A stretch of 64,000 nucleotides of DNA, from NCBI RefSeq assembly GCF_900101685.1, contig NZ_FMZZ01000009.1, forward strand, positions 186,001 through 250,000. Reading direction: 5' to 3'. This DNA comes from Actinokineospora iranica. GTDB taxonomy: Bacteria; Actinomycetota; Actinomycetes; Mycobacteriales; Pseudonocardiaceae. The notes under the pieces are model-generated. The model was given only the letters and a program-made list of their open reading frames with translations. It made no database searches and had not been told where the DNA came from. This document shows positions 1 through 8,732 of this stretch, piece after piece (positions within the stretch are counted from its first letter, which is position 1; every line of letters starts with the position of its first letter). The translations under genes and the position numbers were made by a program.

Positions 1-372
1 AAGGCGGACGAGGCGCTGCGGGAGGTGGGCGGCTCGGCCACATCGCCGGACGGTGAGATCACCGTCCGGGTCGGCGCGAACGGCGCCACGACCGGGCTGG
101 TGCTGCGGCCCGGGGTCCGGGACATGGAGCCGGAGCACCTCGCCCGGGTGATCTTGGCGGTCACCCGGCAGGCGCAGCGCGACGCGAGCGCGCACGTCGT
201 CGCGGCCATGCGGGACCTCGTCGGGGACTCGCCCGCGCTGGAGGTCGTCAAGGCGCACCTGCCGCAGGGGTTCGCAGGCGACGGCACGGACGATCCGGCG
301 AACCTCGAACTCCTGCGCGACACGCGCGGCGACGACGAGTACTTCGAGAACCCACCCGAAGTCGTCAACTAG
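1..372 (+). CDS. YbaB/EbfC-like DNA-binding protein, 5' end outside window
   Basis: The reading frame is open from base 1, so the gene starts upstream and only its last 123 codons are visible. The visible part has a beta-strand segment (DGEITVRVGANGATTGLVL), then an amphipathic helix rich in Ala/Arg, then an acidic tail. This is the usual layout of YbaB/EbfC proteins encoded beside ESX/type VII substrates in actinomycetes. YbaB proteins bind DNA as dimers, but the role of the ESX-linked branch is unknown. Two type VII-like genes follow downstream on the same strand, which supports the call. The N-terminal helix cannot be checked. Confidence 0.6.
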   Translation, partial: KADEALREVGGSATSPDGEITVRVGANGATTGLVLRPGVRDMEPEHLARVILAVTRQAQRDASAHVVAAMRDLVGDSPALEVVKAHLPQGFAGDGTDDPANLELLRDTRGDDEYFENPPEVVN

Positions 373-550
373 GCCCTGCCTCAAAGTACCGGCACACGCC
401 AGCCGCGCCGGATGCGGCCCCTGACGGCACGGCCACGACACCCAAGTACGACACCGGTACGAGCGGCGCCGGCGGCCGCACCGCCAGGAACCACCCCGAT
501 CACGACTGACACGCACCAGTACTTCGAGACAGGACCTAGGAGCCAGGCAC

Positions 551-859
551 ATGGGCAGCGGTTTTGACGTCGACGTGGCGGCGGTGCGGGTCCACGCGCA
601 CACCGTCGCGACCATCTCGACCCGGGTGGGCTCGGCCACCGGGTCCGCGCGGTCGGTGTCCGACGGCGCTTACGGCCTGATCGGCCAGTTCTTCGCCACC
701 GCGATCACGGGCGCCTGCGGGGACGTGCTCGACGGCGTGCGGAAGGTCGCCACGGCCGTGGACGACGTGCGGGCGGGCCTGGAGACCGTCGCGCGCGAGT
801 ACGAGCGGACCGACGCCGGGAACGCGGCGACGTTCGCTGGCCGGGAGGCTGGGGCGTGA
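551..859 (+). CDS. Small helical ESX-associated protein (EspC-like)
   Basis: The product is 102 aa with no signal peptide or TM segment. It is Ala/Val/Ser rich and almost wholly helical by pattern (FDVDVAAVRVHAHTVATIS at the start, REYERTDAG near the end). A Tyr-Glu-x-x-Asp sequence (YERTD, residues 88-92) near the C-terminus resembles the YxxxD/E secretion signal of type VII substrates. Length and pattern fit the EspC/DUF2580 group of WXG100-like partners. It overlaps the next gene by 4 bp (GTGA), so the two are probably translated together. A purine-rich AGGAGCC lies upstream of the ATG. The family call is by pattern only. Confidence 0.55.
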   Translation: MGSGFDVDVAAVRVHAHTVATISTRVGSATGSARSVSDGAYGLIGQFFATAITGACGDVLDGVRKVATAVDDVRAGLETVAREYERTDAGNAATFAGREAGA

Positions 860-2208
860 CCATCACCGGCGAGCAGGCCGCGGCCAACCTCACCACCGAC
901 GTCAAGGGCGCGAAGATCGCCATCGAGCGCGGCGACTGGCTCGACGCGGGCCTGTCGGTCACCAACGTCGCCCTCGACGTGATCGGCATCGCGGGCGACC
1001 CGCTGGGCGCGGTGGGCAGCGCCGGGTTCGGCTGGATCATCCAGCACATCTCGTTCCTGCGGGAGCCCTTCGACGCGCTGCTCGGCGACGCGGACTCGAT
1101 CACGGGCAGCGCGCGGGGCTGGGCCAGGGCGGGCGACGAACTCGTCGCGGCGGCGGACACCTACCGCCAGGCCGTGCCGACCGAGACCGGCGGCTGGCAT
1201 GGCTCGGCTGGCGAGGCGTACCGGCGGGCCGCCGCGACCCAGGCCGAGGGGCTGGACGCGCTCGCCGAGGTCAGCCGGGGCGTCGGCGCGGCGATCAGCG
1301 GCGCGGGCAAGCTGCTGGCCGAGGTGCGCAAGGCCGTGCTCGACTTCATCGACTCGTGCGTCCAAAAGGTCATCACGATCATCATCGAGGCGCTGGCCAA
1401 GTCCTGGCTGAGCTTCGGGGCGAGCATCGCAGAGGGCATCGCGCGCTCGGTCGCCGAGGCGGTGCGGACCGCGCGGAAGATCATGGGCGAGGTCCAGAAG
1501 TTCATCTCCTCGCTGCGGAAGATCATGGCCACGGTTCAGAAGATCGTGACGCTGGCCAAGTCCGTGAAGCAGTTGCTGGAGACGATCGGCGGCCGCGCCA
1601 ACCAGTCCCCGACCGCCACGACCCGCCAGGCGGCCCCGGTGGACACCTCCGGCATCGACGCCGCCGCCGACCGGCGCTACACCACCCCGGCCACGGCGGG
1701 CCCGGCCTACACCAGCACCGCCGCGCCGGACTACCGCCCCAACCAGTTCCAGTTCGGCGCGACCAGCCCGGGGCCGACCTACCAGCGGTCCGCGGTCCCG
1801 TCCCAGCAGCCCAACCCGCCCTCCTACGGCCCCAGCGGCCCGCCGCCGGACCCGGGCGTGCCCGCGTCCAGGGTGGACCGCGCCCGGTGGATCGGGTCGG
1901 CTGTCGAGATCCTGGTCAGCCACGGCGTCGACCCGGCCAAGATCGACGCCGAGCAGATCGCGCGCATCGTCGACCGGGCCTCCGGCGGCAATCCGCACGC
2001 GATGAACCTCGACGCTCCCGGCGCGGCCGATGGCACCCCGGCCAAGGGCCTCACCCAGATCACCGACCCGGTGTTCCAGCGGCACCAGGTCCCCGGCCAC
2101 GGCGACATCTGGCAGCCGGTCGACAACCTGCTCGCCGGAATCCGGTACTTCCTCGCGCGGTGGGGCTCGCTGCTGGCGGCCCTGGATGGCGCGTTCGACG
2201 CTGAGTGA
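856..2208 (+). CDS. Type VII-linked long protein with C-terminal SLT-like domain
   Basis: The product is 450 aa with a GTG start overlapping the preceding stop. Residues 1-260 are helical with WXG100-like features (a WHGSAGEAYRRAA segment near residue 115, the W-x-G turn of these proteins). Residues 260-345 are a Pro/Gln/Tyr-rich linker. Residues 345-450 resemble a lytic transglycosylase or goose-type lysozyme fold: they contain ERASGGNPHA-like and KGLTQITDPVF segments and a final helix typical of phage/ESX muramidases. It is probably a secreted cell-wall hydrolase or a fused ESX substrate. The catalytic Glu of SLT domains is not certain: the usual ES/EG position reads DRASGG. Confidence 0.6.
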   Translation: MTITGEQAAANLTTDVKGAKIAIERGDWLDAGLSVTNVALDVIGIAGDPLGAVGSAGFGWIIQHISFLREPFDALLGDADSITGSARGWARAGDELVAAADTYRQAVPTETGGWHGSAGEAYRRAAATQAEGLDALAEVSRGVGAAISGAGKLLAEVRKAVLDFIDSCVQKVITIIIEALAKSWLSFGASIAEGIARSVAEAVRTARKIMGEVQKFISSLRKIMATVQKIVTLAKSVKQLLETIGGRANQSPTATTRQAAPVDTSGIDAAADRRYTTPATAGPAYTSTAAPDYRPNQFQFGATSPGPTYQRSAVPSQQPNPPSYGPSGPPPDPGVPASRVDRARWIGSAVEILVSHGVDPAKIDAEQIARIVDRASGGNPHAMNLDAPGAADGTPAKGLTQITDPVFQRHQVPGHGDIWQPVDNLLAGIRYFLARWGSLLAALDGAFDAE

Positions 2209-2285
2209 TCCGTGTTCACGGCCGCGGGTTGGCGGGCATCGCGCCTTCCGGCACTCGCGGCTGCGGACGATGCTCGCCGACGACG

Positions 2286-3851
2286 TCACACCGACGACGT
2301 GAGGCCGCGCAGGGTGCGCTCGACCAGGGCGGTGACGGCGGGCGCGGCGGCGGCCTCGTCCGCCGCGACCAAGCCGATCCGGGTCCGGCGGTGCAGGACG
2401 TCGGCGGGAGTGAGCGCGCCTTCGTTGCGCACGGCCCAGACGACCTCGGCTGCGGTGACCGGGCAGCCGGGGGCGATCGGGGCGGCCAGTTCCGGATCGA
2501 GCAGGCCGAGGGCGTGCACGGTGGCGGCTTCGGTTCCATAGCGGGAAACCAGCCTGGCTGGTGCGTCTACTGTGGACAGCCGAGCGCGCGGGGCCGCACC
2601 GACCAACGGAATCGCCCGGGTGCGCGACGGGCCCGCGGCCAGCCCAGCGGCGTCGATGGCCGCGTCCACCGCGTCGGCGGCCATCCGGCGGTATGTGGTC
2701 AGTTTGCCGCCCACCACGGTGATCACGCCATTGGACGCGGTCAGGACGGCGTGGTTGCGGGACAGGTCGGCGCTGCGGGAATCCGCCGCCACCACTGGGG
2801 AATCGACCAGCGGGCGCAGGCCCGCGAACGCGCCCAAGACGTCCGCGCGGGTCAGGGTCCGCTCCAGCGCAGAGGACGCCACCGTCAGCAGAAAGTCCAC
2901 ATCGGACTCCGGAACCGTTGGCACGGCCGGAATCGGGCCGTCCACCGGCTCGTCGGTCAACCCGACGTACACCCGGCCGTCCTCCTGCGGCAGCACCAGC
3001 GCGAACCGGCCGAACGCACCCGGGATCGGGACCGTCAGCGCCGTCGCGCCCGCGCCGAGGGTCGCGCCGTCCAACACCAGGTGCGACCCGCGCGATGGCC
3101 GCAGCCGCACCGACGGCACGAGCTCGCCCGCCCACACGCCCGCCGCGTTCACCACCGCCCGCGCGCGGACCTCGACCGCCCGCCCGGTGAGCCCGTCCAC
3201 GATCTCCGCGCCCGTGCCGGTCACCCCGGTCACCCTGGCCTGGGTCAGCACGCGCGCGCCGAACCCGGCCGCCGTGCGGGCCAGGGCGACCACCAGGCGG
3301 GCGTCGTCGACGAGCTGGCCGTCGAAGGACAGCAGGCCGCCGCGCAGCCCGGCCCGGCGCAGCCCAGGGGCCAGCGCCATGGCCTCGGGCGCGGACACCC
3401 GGCGCGGGCGGGGCAGCAGGCTCGACGGGGTGCGCGCCGCGCGGCGCAGGCCGTCGCCCGCGAGCAGGCCCGCGAACGTGACGGCCGCGTCCCGGCCGGA
3501 CACCGCCGGGTGCAGCGGCACCAGCTGCGGCAGCGCGCGGGTCAGGTGCGGCGCGGTCGCGGTCATCAGGACGCCGCGCTCGACCGCGCTTTCGTGCGCC
3601 AGGCCGACGTCGCCGTTCGCCAGGTAGCGCAGGCCGCCGTGGACGAGCTTGCTGGACCACCGGGACGTGCCGAACGCCAGGTCCTCGGCCTCGGCGATGG
3701 CCACGGTCAGCCCGCGCGCCGCCGCGTCCATGGCCACGCCCGCGCCGGTGACGCCGCCCCCGACGACCAGCACGTCCACGACCTGGCCCGCGTCGAGGGC
3801 GGCCAGGTCCTCGGCGCGGCGGGTGGCGTTGAGCGCGGTGCGGGCGGTCAT
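2286..3851 (-). CDS. glpD: Aerobic glycerol-3-phosphate dehydrogenase
   Basis: The 521-aa flavoprotein oxidises sn-glycerol-3-phosphate to DHAP at the membrane and feeds electrons to quinone. An N-terminal FAD dinucleotide fold (VVGGGVTGAGVAMDAAARG) is followed by FGTSRWSSKLVHGGLRYL, the strongly conserved GlpD substrate/FAD segment. It also has NAAGVWAG and GGKLTTYRRMA further on, and an arginine-rich GlpD C-terminal domain. The ATG at 3851 overlaps the TetR stop (ATGA), so the longer open frame upstream is read-through of the TetR gene in another frame. It is convergent with the ESX-linked gene. The overlap suggests co-transcription with the TetR gene and control by the palindrome at 4443-4471. 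Confidence 0.93.
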   Translation of the reverse strand: MTARTALNATRRAEDLAALDAGQVVDVLVVGGGVTGAGVAMDAAARGLTVAIAEAEDLAFGTSRWSSKLVHGGLRYLANGDVGLAHESAVERGVLMTATAPHLTRALPQLVPLHPAVSGRDAAVTFAGLLAGDGLRRAARTPSSLLPRPRRVSAPEAMALAPGLRRAGLRGGLLSFDGQLVDDARLVVALARTAAGFGARVLTQARVTGVTGTGAEIVDGLTGRAVEVRARAVVNAAGVWAGELVPSVRLRPSRGSHLVLDGATLGAGATALTVPIPGAFGRFALVLPQEDGRVYVGLTDEPVDGPIPAVPTVPESDVDFLLTVASSALERTLTRADVLGAFAGLRPLVDSPVVAADSRSADLSRNHAVLTASNGVITVVGGKLTTYRRMAADAVDAAIDAAGLAAGPSRTRAIPLVGAAPRARLSTVDAPARLVSRYGTEAATVHALGLLDPELAAPIAPGCPVTAAEVVWAVRNEGALTPADVLHRRTRIGLVAADEAAAAPAVTALVERTLRGLTSSV

Positions 3852-4462
3852 GGCGCGAGGCTCGCGTCGAGCACGTGCGCCAGCTCCGCCAGCAGCGCCT
3901 CGGCGCCGACATCGACGGTGGCGGGCCCGTGGGAGAGCACGAACGACTGCACCACCAGCAGCAGCGCGCGGGCCTGGGCCGCCGGGTCGGCCATCCGGAC
4001 CGAGCCGTCCTCGTGCCCGGCGGCGAGCTGGGCGAGCAGGAACTGCTCGGCGATGTGCTGGGTGCTGCCCAGCCGCTGCACGACATAGGGCAGGACCAGT
4101 TCGCCGTCGCGGTCGAGGACGGTGCGCATCAGCGGGTCGGCCACGATCGCCCGCACGCTCGCCACCGAGCCGCCGACCAGCCGGGCGCGGGCGTTCTGGC
4201 CGGTCACCGAGCCGCTGACCCGGGCGAGCAGCTGGCCGAACTCCCTGGTCATCAGGGCTGTGAGCAGGCTGCGCACGTCCGGGAACCGCCGGTAGAGGGT
4301 CATCCGGCTCACTTCGGCGCGCCGCGCGACGTCGGTCAGCGTCGTCCGCCGCACGCCCTGGTCGAGGACGCAGGCGCGGGCGGCGTCGAGCAGCACGTCG
4401 TCGTCGACACGGCTGGGTGAGACCGCCCGCTCCGGGGACTTGGTGTGACATTCGGCCTTCAT
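3848..4462 (-). CDS. TetR/AcrR family repressor
   Basis: The product is 204 aa. The N-terminal HTH (residues about 22-66) contains TTLTDVARRAEVSRMTLYRR, the recognition-helix pattern of TetR proteins. The C-terminal ligand domain is less conserved. It lies between glpD (4-bp overlap) and the divergent flavoprotein gene, so it probably controls both glycerol-phosphate/ether-lipid genes. Its own ATG lies inside an 8-bp-arm palindrome, which implies autoregulation. A short copy of its C-terminal motif (ADPAAQARAL, VVQSF) recurs in a degenerate form near 29.6 kb. Confidence 0.88.
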   Translation of the reverse strand: MKAECHTKSPERAVSPSRVDDDVLLDAARACVLDQGVRRTTLTDVARRAEVSRMTLYRRFPDVRSLLTALMTREFGQLLARVSGSVTGQNARARLVGGSVASVRAIVADPLMRTVLDRDGELVLPYVVQRLGSTQHIAEQFLLAQLAAGHEDGSVRMADPAAQARALLLVVQSFVLSHGPATVDVGAEALLAELAHVLDASLAP

Positions 4463-4471
4463 GTGTCACAC
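4443..4471. promoter_or_regulatory. Candidate TetR operator palindrome
   Basis: The perfect 8-bp arms are GTGTGACA at 4443-4450 and TGTCACAC at 4464-4471, separated by 13 bp. The site covers the start codon of the TetR gene and the region just upstream of the divergent flavoprotein start. Binding here would block both directions. The palindrome is read directly; the binding protein is inferred from position. Confidence 0.7.
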
Positions 4472-4478
4472 TCTAACC

Positions 4479-6161
4479 GTGACCCTGCCTGTGGACCACT
4501 CGGTCCTTCCCGACCGCCGGGTCCGCGCGGGCTGGACCGGTTCCGGCGGCGCGGACGCGACCCTGCCCGCGCACGCGAACCGGTGGCTGAGCGCGAAAAC
4601 CGGTCTCACCGCGCGCGGCACGCCCGTCGCGCCCGACTCCGCGCTGGCCGTCGCCGAGTCGGGGCTGCCCGCCCCGGCGCGGGCCGTCCTATCGGCCATT
4701 GTCGGCGCCGAGCACGTCCTGGTCGAGCGGGAAGACCGGCTCGGCCGCGCGGGCGGACTGTCCTACCTGGACCTTCTCGGGAGGCGGGGCGCTGGCAGGC
4801 CCACCGTCCCGGATGCCGTGGTGTGCCCGGGAAACCGCGCCGAGGTGCAGCGCGTGGTCGAGGCGTGCGCGGAGCACGACGTCGCCGTGGTGCCCTTCGG
4901 CGGCGGCACATCGGTCGTCGGCGGGGTGGCCGCGCTGCGTGGCGGCAAGGCCGCGGTGGTCGTGCTGGACCTCGCCCGCCTCGACCGGCTCGTCTCGGTC
5001 GACCCCGTCTCCCGGCTCGCGGTGTTCGAGGCCGGTGTGGTCGCCCCCGAAGCCGAGCGGCTGCTCGCCGCGCACGGGCTCACCCTGGGCCACTTCCCGC
5101 AGTCCTATGAGCGCGCCACCCTCGGCGGGTTCGCCGCCACCCGCTCGTCCGGGCAGGCATCGGCGGGCTACGGCCGGTTCGAGGACATGGTCGAGGGCGT
5201 CCGGCTCGCCACCCCGCGCGGCGAATGGCGCCTCGGCGTGTCGCCAGCCTCCGCCGCCGGACCCGACCTGCGGCACCTCGTCGTCGGCAGCGAGGGCGCG
5301 TTCGGGGTGATCACCGAGGTCACCCTGCGGGTCCGCCCCGCCCCGGCCTGGGACCGCTACGAGGGCTTCGTCCTCGACGGCTTCGCCGCGGGCGCGGCGG
5401 CCGTGCGGACCCTGGCCCAGGGCGGCGCGCTCGGCACCGTCACCCGGCTGTCGGACCCGAGGGAAACCGAGGTCGCGCTGGCCCTCGCGGACGGCTGGCG
5501 GCCCGCCGCGCTGCGCGCCTACCTGCGCGCCCGCGGCGTCGTCGAGCCCTGCCTGCTGGTCGTCGGCTGGGAGGGCGCCACCCGCGCCGAGATGCTGTCC
5601 CGCCGCCGCGCGACCCGCCGCGCGCTCGGGCCTGCCGTCCGGCTGGGCGTGGGACCGGGCAACGCATGGCGGGCGGGCCGGTTCGCCGGACCCCGCCAGC
5701 GGGATGCGCTGCTCGACGCCGGGATGTGCGTGGAAACCCTGGAGACGGCCACCTACTGGGCAGGCCTGGACCGGCTGCGCGCCGCCGTCCGCGGCGCGCT
5801 GCTCGGGTCGCTGACCGCCCCCGGCCGCAAGCCGATCGTGGCCTGCCACATCTCCCACGCCTACGAGACCGGAGCCTCGCTGTACTTCACCGTCCTGGTC
5901 CCCCGCGACGCGGAAGACCCGGTCGGACAGTGGCAGGCGGCGAAACAGGCGGCCTGCGCGGCCATCGCCGGGCTCGGCACCATCACCCACCACCACGCCA
6001 CCGGCGTCGACCACGCCCCCTACCTGCCCGAGGAGATCGGCGCGCTCGGCGTCGACGTGCTCGCCGCGATCAAGGACCGGCTGGACCCGCGTGGCGTCCT
6101 GAACCCGGGGAAGCTGATCGCCGCACCACCCCCAGCGCCAGGCCCCCGACCAGCCCGCTGA
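4479..6161 (+). CDS. FAD-binding oxidase, alkyl-DHAP synthase-like
   Basis: The product is about 560 aa. A PCMH-type FAD domain (PFGGGTSVVGG, then RATLGGFAATRSSGQAS and VVGSEGAFGVITEVTLRV) is followed by the C-terminal oxidase domain with YETGASLYFTVLVP, HHHATG and a terminal RGVLNPGKLI. This is the vanillyl-alcohol-oxidase/AGPS order, in which the enzyme would exchange an acyl for an alkyl group on DHAP or oxidise a hydroxy acid. The GTG at 4479 is preferred because the in-frame ATG at 4461 lies inside the operator and only 18 bp upstream. With so little leader the mRNA may be nearly leaderless. Its pairing with glpD through the shared operator fits glycerol or ether-lipid metabolism. Confidence 0.82.
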   Translation: MTLPVDHSVLPDRRVRAGWTGSGGADATLPAHANRWLSAKTGLTARGTPVAPDSALAVAESGLPAPARAVLSAIVGAEHVLVEREDRLGRAGGLSYLDLLGRRGAGRPTVPDAVVCPGNRAEVQRVVEACAEHDVAVVPFGGGTSVVGGVAALRGGKAAVVVLDLARLDRLVSVDPVSRLAVFEAGVVAPEAERLLAAHGLTLGHFPQSYERATLGGFAATRSSGQASAGYGRFEDMVEGVRLATPRGEWRLGVSPASAAGPDLRHLVVGSEGAFGVITEVTLRVRPAPAWDRYEGFVLDGFAAGAAAVRTLAQGGALGTVTRLSDPRETEVALALADGWRPAALRAYLRARGVVEPCLLVVGWEGATRAEMLSRRRATRRALGPAVRLGVGPGNAWRAGRFAGPRQRDALLDAGMCVETLETATYWAGLDRLRAAVRGALLGSLTAPGRKPIVACHISHAYETGASLYFTVLVPRDAEDPVGQWQAAKQAACAAIAGLGTITHHHATGVDHAPYLPEEIGALGVDVLAAIKDRLDPRGVLNPGKLIAAPPPAPGPRPAR

Positions 6162-6477
6162 AGAACAGCAGCGACGCGGTCGTCGCCCGCTCGCTGATCG
6201 CGCGCTCGCACATGTCGATGTAGGACACCGTCAGCGCCCGGTCCGCGACGCCCAGATCCTCCACGATCCACGGCGTCTCCGCGCCGCCGATGGCGTTTCC
6301 GCAGGTCACCGATCTCGGCTGGGCCGCGTCCGGGTGCGCCACATGCACCGGGACCAGGGCCATCACCAGGCCTGCCAGCAGTCCCACCACCGCCAGCACC
6401 GCGGCGAAACCCCGCCGGGTCAGGGTGATCTGGGCGAGCGGGTCTTCCGCGGGGGCGCCGTCGGGTTCGGTGCTCAT
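6070..6477 (-). CDS. Small two-TM membrane protein, unknown
   Basis: The product is 135 aa. TM helices lie at about residues 24-46 (AAVLAVVGLLAGLVMALV) and 98-118 (LLFFSGLVGGLALGVV). The 50-residue loop between them contains two cysteines (VTCGN, DMCER) that could pair outside the membrane. Its 3' end overlaps the flavoprotein gene on the opposite strand by 92 bp. I do not recognise a family. Codon bias and the TM pattern make it likely to be real. Confidence 0.6.
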   Translation of the reverse strand: MSTEPDGAPAEDPLAQITLTRRGFAAVLAVVGLLAGLVMALVPVHVAHPDAAQPRSVTCGNAIGGAETPWIVEDLGVADRALTVSYIDMCERAISERATTASLLFFSGLVGGLALGVVRRSASPGSGRHAGPAGP

Positions 6478-6561
6478 GGCGCAGAGCCTGTCGGATTCAC
6501 CCGTCCGCCGGCTACCGTCTGAGTGGGAACAACTGGGCTACGGCGGTGTGATGCGCGCGTC

Positions 6562-6969
6562 TTATGGGGACTTGGTCACCTGCTGGTCGGCGTGGACCAC
6601 GTAGCGCTGCTGCGGTGGCCGCCTGGGCATGTCCGAGGGCTTCGGCACCCGCGCGTAGGGCACCGGCGGCTCGCTATCCGGCAGGCCGTAGAACCGCTGC
6701 GCGGCGTGGGCGTCGGCCTCGGTCAGCGGGCCGTCCGCCGTCGGCGCGTCCTTGACGACCTCCTTGGCCACCGTGATCCGCAGTTTCCGCTCGGACAAGC
6801 GCGCGCCGTCGAGCGGCACCAGGCTTTCCCTGCGCCCGAACAGCCCGGTGCCGACCGTCACCCACGCGGGCTCCCGGGTGGCGGCGTCCAGGTACACCGC
6901 GCCGACCCGGCCGACCTTGCGGTCGTCCGGGTCGAACACGTCGCTTCCGATCAGGTGCTGCGGTCTCAT
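6562..6969 (-). CDS. PRC-barrel domain protein
   Basis: The product is 135 aa from the ATG at 6969; a TTG 36 bp upstream is possible. Residues 1-80 form a PRC barrel (LIGSDVFDPDDRKVGRVG, then ESLVPLDGARL). PRC barrels occur in RimM and in many actinobacterial stress or photosystem-assembly-like proteins of unknown role. The tail is Pro/Arg rich. It is soluble and not obviously in an operon. Confidence 0.75.
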   Translation of the reverse strand: MRPQHLIGSDVFDPDDRKVGRVGAVYLDAATREPAWVTVGTGLFGRRESLVPLDGARLSERKLRITVAKEVVKDAPTADGPLTEADAHAAQRFYGLPDSEPPVPYARVPKPSDMPRRPPQQRYVVHADQQVTKSP

Positions 6970-7039
6970 GGACCACACGGTCGCGTCGGCGTGCTGCCCG
7001 CGCAACGCGCGTCACTCGATGGAGTGGACTTTTCCCAGG

Positions 7040-7537
7040 TCAGACCGGAAAATAGGCGCTCGTTTCGATCCGTCCGCCCGAGCAGACCGACCCGAACGCG
7101 AACGGCACCACCTCTTGGCCCGCACCACCCGGGAGGGTCACCCGCAGCGCGGCCGACGGCGGCCCGCACGGGCCATCGACCGGCTCACCGGGACCGGGCA
7201 TGACACTCCACCGCAGCCGCTTGCCCGCCGTCGCGCCCGGAGCCAGCCGCACCAGCGTCGGCCCCGGGTCGCCGACGTGGACGTCGACGGTCGGGTTGCG
7301 CGAACCGTCGGCGGCGACCAAGTGGAGCGTGCCGAATCCGTCGAGCGTGCAGGCGCCGCTTGAGACGTTGCGAACCCGCAGGGTGGCCTGCCGCTGGCCC
7401 GCGCCCGGGTCCAGGCCGCCGATCGACCCGATCAGCGCCGACGCGGCACACGGTCCCTCTAATGGGCTAATTTCCGGCACGGGCGAGCCCAGCGCGGCCA
7501 GCGCGACCGCCACCGCCATTCCTGTTGTCCCCCACAT
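7040..7537 (-). CDS. Secreted DUF4232 domain protein
   Basis: The product is 165 aa with an N-terminal hydrophobic segment (MAVAVALAALGSPV) that would act as a short signal sequence or anchor. The DUF4232 beta-sandwich follows: paired cysteines, LRVRNVSSGACTLDGFGTLHL, then VRLAPGATAGKRLRWSV and a final GRI strand. Family members are actinobacterial exported proteins of unknown role. A GGGGGAA ribosome site lies upstream of the ATG. Confidence 0.75.
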   Translation of the reverse strand: MWGTTGMAVAVALAALGSPVPEISPLEGPCAASALIGSIGGLDPGAGQRQATLRVRNVSSGACTLDGFGTLHLVAADGSRNPTVDVHVGDPGPTLVRLAPGATAGKRLRWSVMPGPGEPVDGPCGPPSAALRVTLPGGAGQEVVPFAFGSVCSGGRIETSAYFPV

Positions 7538-7610
7538 GACTTCCCCCGTTCGTCGTGTGTGGACTGTCCTATCAGGGCAACCGAAAAGCGCGCTGGGTAC
7601 TAGCCGTCGT

Positions 7611-8663
7611 TCACCCGATCGTGGACTGCGCGTCCCATGGGTCGGTGAGCGCGGCCATGCCGGTCACCGGGGCCACCCAGACGTAGGTCCAGCACACGTC
7701 GCCGCCCGCGGTCACCACCCGGACCCGCACGTACTCCTCGCCCTCGTACTCGTCCAGCGCAGCCAGCGCCGCGCCATCGCGCAGCGGCACCGTCCACCCG
7801 GAGACACCCGGCCCCGCGCCAAGGCGCAGCGCGGGATAACCGAAGCCGGTGTCGAACAGCGTGCCGCCCAGCCGCGCCCGCCGGGGCTCGCCCGCGACAT
7901 GCGGGGCGAGCAGGTGCCAGGCCGAGGCCCGGGGCTGAAGGGTGCCGTAGACGAACAACGCGCCCGGATAGTCGGCCGGGTCGGGGGCCCCGACCAGCAC
8001 GTCGAGGTCGAGACCGTCGTTCGGCGCGGGCTCACCGACCAGGCCCACCGCGACCTCCTGCGGCACGTCGGCACACCGGACCGGGGCGCCGTCGACCAGC
8101 AGCGGCCTGCGGATGGTGGACGCGCCGACGTACGCGGGCACCCGGTCGAGCACGCCGCCGTCATCGATCAGCGTGACCCGGCCTGCGGACACCCGGGCGA
8201 GGTGGTAGCGCTCCCCGCGGCCTTCGCAGACGTCGAGAACCGCCAGTTGCTCCCGGGTGACCATGAGGACGGCGTGTTCCTCGTCCGCGCCTGGGCTCGC
8301 GGCCAAGACCACCGGGCGCTGGTCGTCGACCACGCGGAAACCTGCCGCCCACACCGCGGCCAGCCCTTCACAGCGGGCACGGAGGACCGCGACCGGTCCA
8401 CACAGGCCGAGGGCGTCGCGTAACCAGGTGAGTTTGGCCGGGTTGGGGTTGGAGCCGTAGGACAGCAGGGGAAGCCGGTCGGCGAGCGGTGCGGCGTTCC
8501 TCGCGGTCAGCCAGGCGTCCAGGTCGGTCCCTTCGACACGCCAACCGGACAGTGCCGCCGGGTCGGCGGTCAGCGGCCAGCCGCGGCCGTCGTCGTGGAC
8601 GAACGAGCACGGGGGGCGGGTGCCGGGATAGGGCGCCGCGGGGAACTCGGCATCGGTGAACAC
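7611..8663 (-). CDS. Tandem gamma-glutamylcyclotransferase-like protein
   Basis: The product is 350 aa and contains two GGCT/AIG2-type folds in series. The first (residues about 60-200) begins with LLSYGSNPNP and carries DVCEGRGERY. The second (about 235-350) begins with LFVYGTLQP and carries ALDEYEGEEYVR, with the YGS/YGT nucleotide loop and the Glu general base typical of the fold. Single-domain proteins of about 110-150 aa are the rule, so the fused arrangement is unusual. The substrate is unknown; GGCT enzymes release 5-oxoproline from gamma-glutamyl amines. GTG start with GAGGAG at good spacing. Confidence 0.75.
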   Translation of the reverse strand: MFTDAEFPAAPYPGTRPPCSFVHDDGRGWPLTADPAALSGWRVEGTDLDAWLTARNAAPLADRLPLLSYGSNPNPAKLTWLRDALGLCGPVAVLRARCEGLAAVWAAGFRVVDDQRPVVLAASPGADEEHAVLMVTREQLAVLDVCEGRGERYHLARVSAGRVTLIDDGGVLDRVPAYVGASTIRRPLLVDGAPVRCADVPQEVAVGLVGEPAPNDGLDLDVLVGAPDPADYPGALFVYGTLQPRASAWHLLAPHVAGEPRRARLGGTLFDTGFGYPALRLGAGPGVSGWTVPLRDGAALAALDEYEGEEYVRVRVVTAGGDVCWTYVWVAPVTGMAALTDPWDAQSTIG

Positions 8664-8732
8664 CGCACTCCTCGGGTCAGGCTCGCATCAGGGGGGTTGC
8701 TCGATGGGGCGGGGTGGCTGGTTGCGTTGTTG

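Noticed and set aside
670-4086. 1138-codon open frame on the minus strand, and other long antisense frames
   Set aside because: They are shadows of real genes in high-GC DNA, Arg/Pro-rich with no family motifs; the genes beneath have clear domains and starts.
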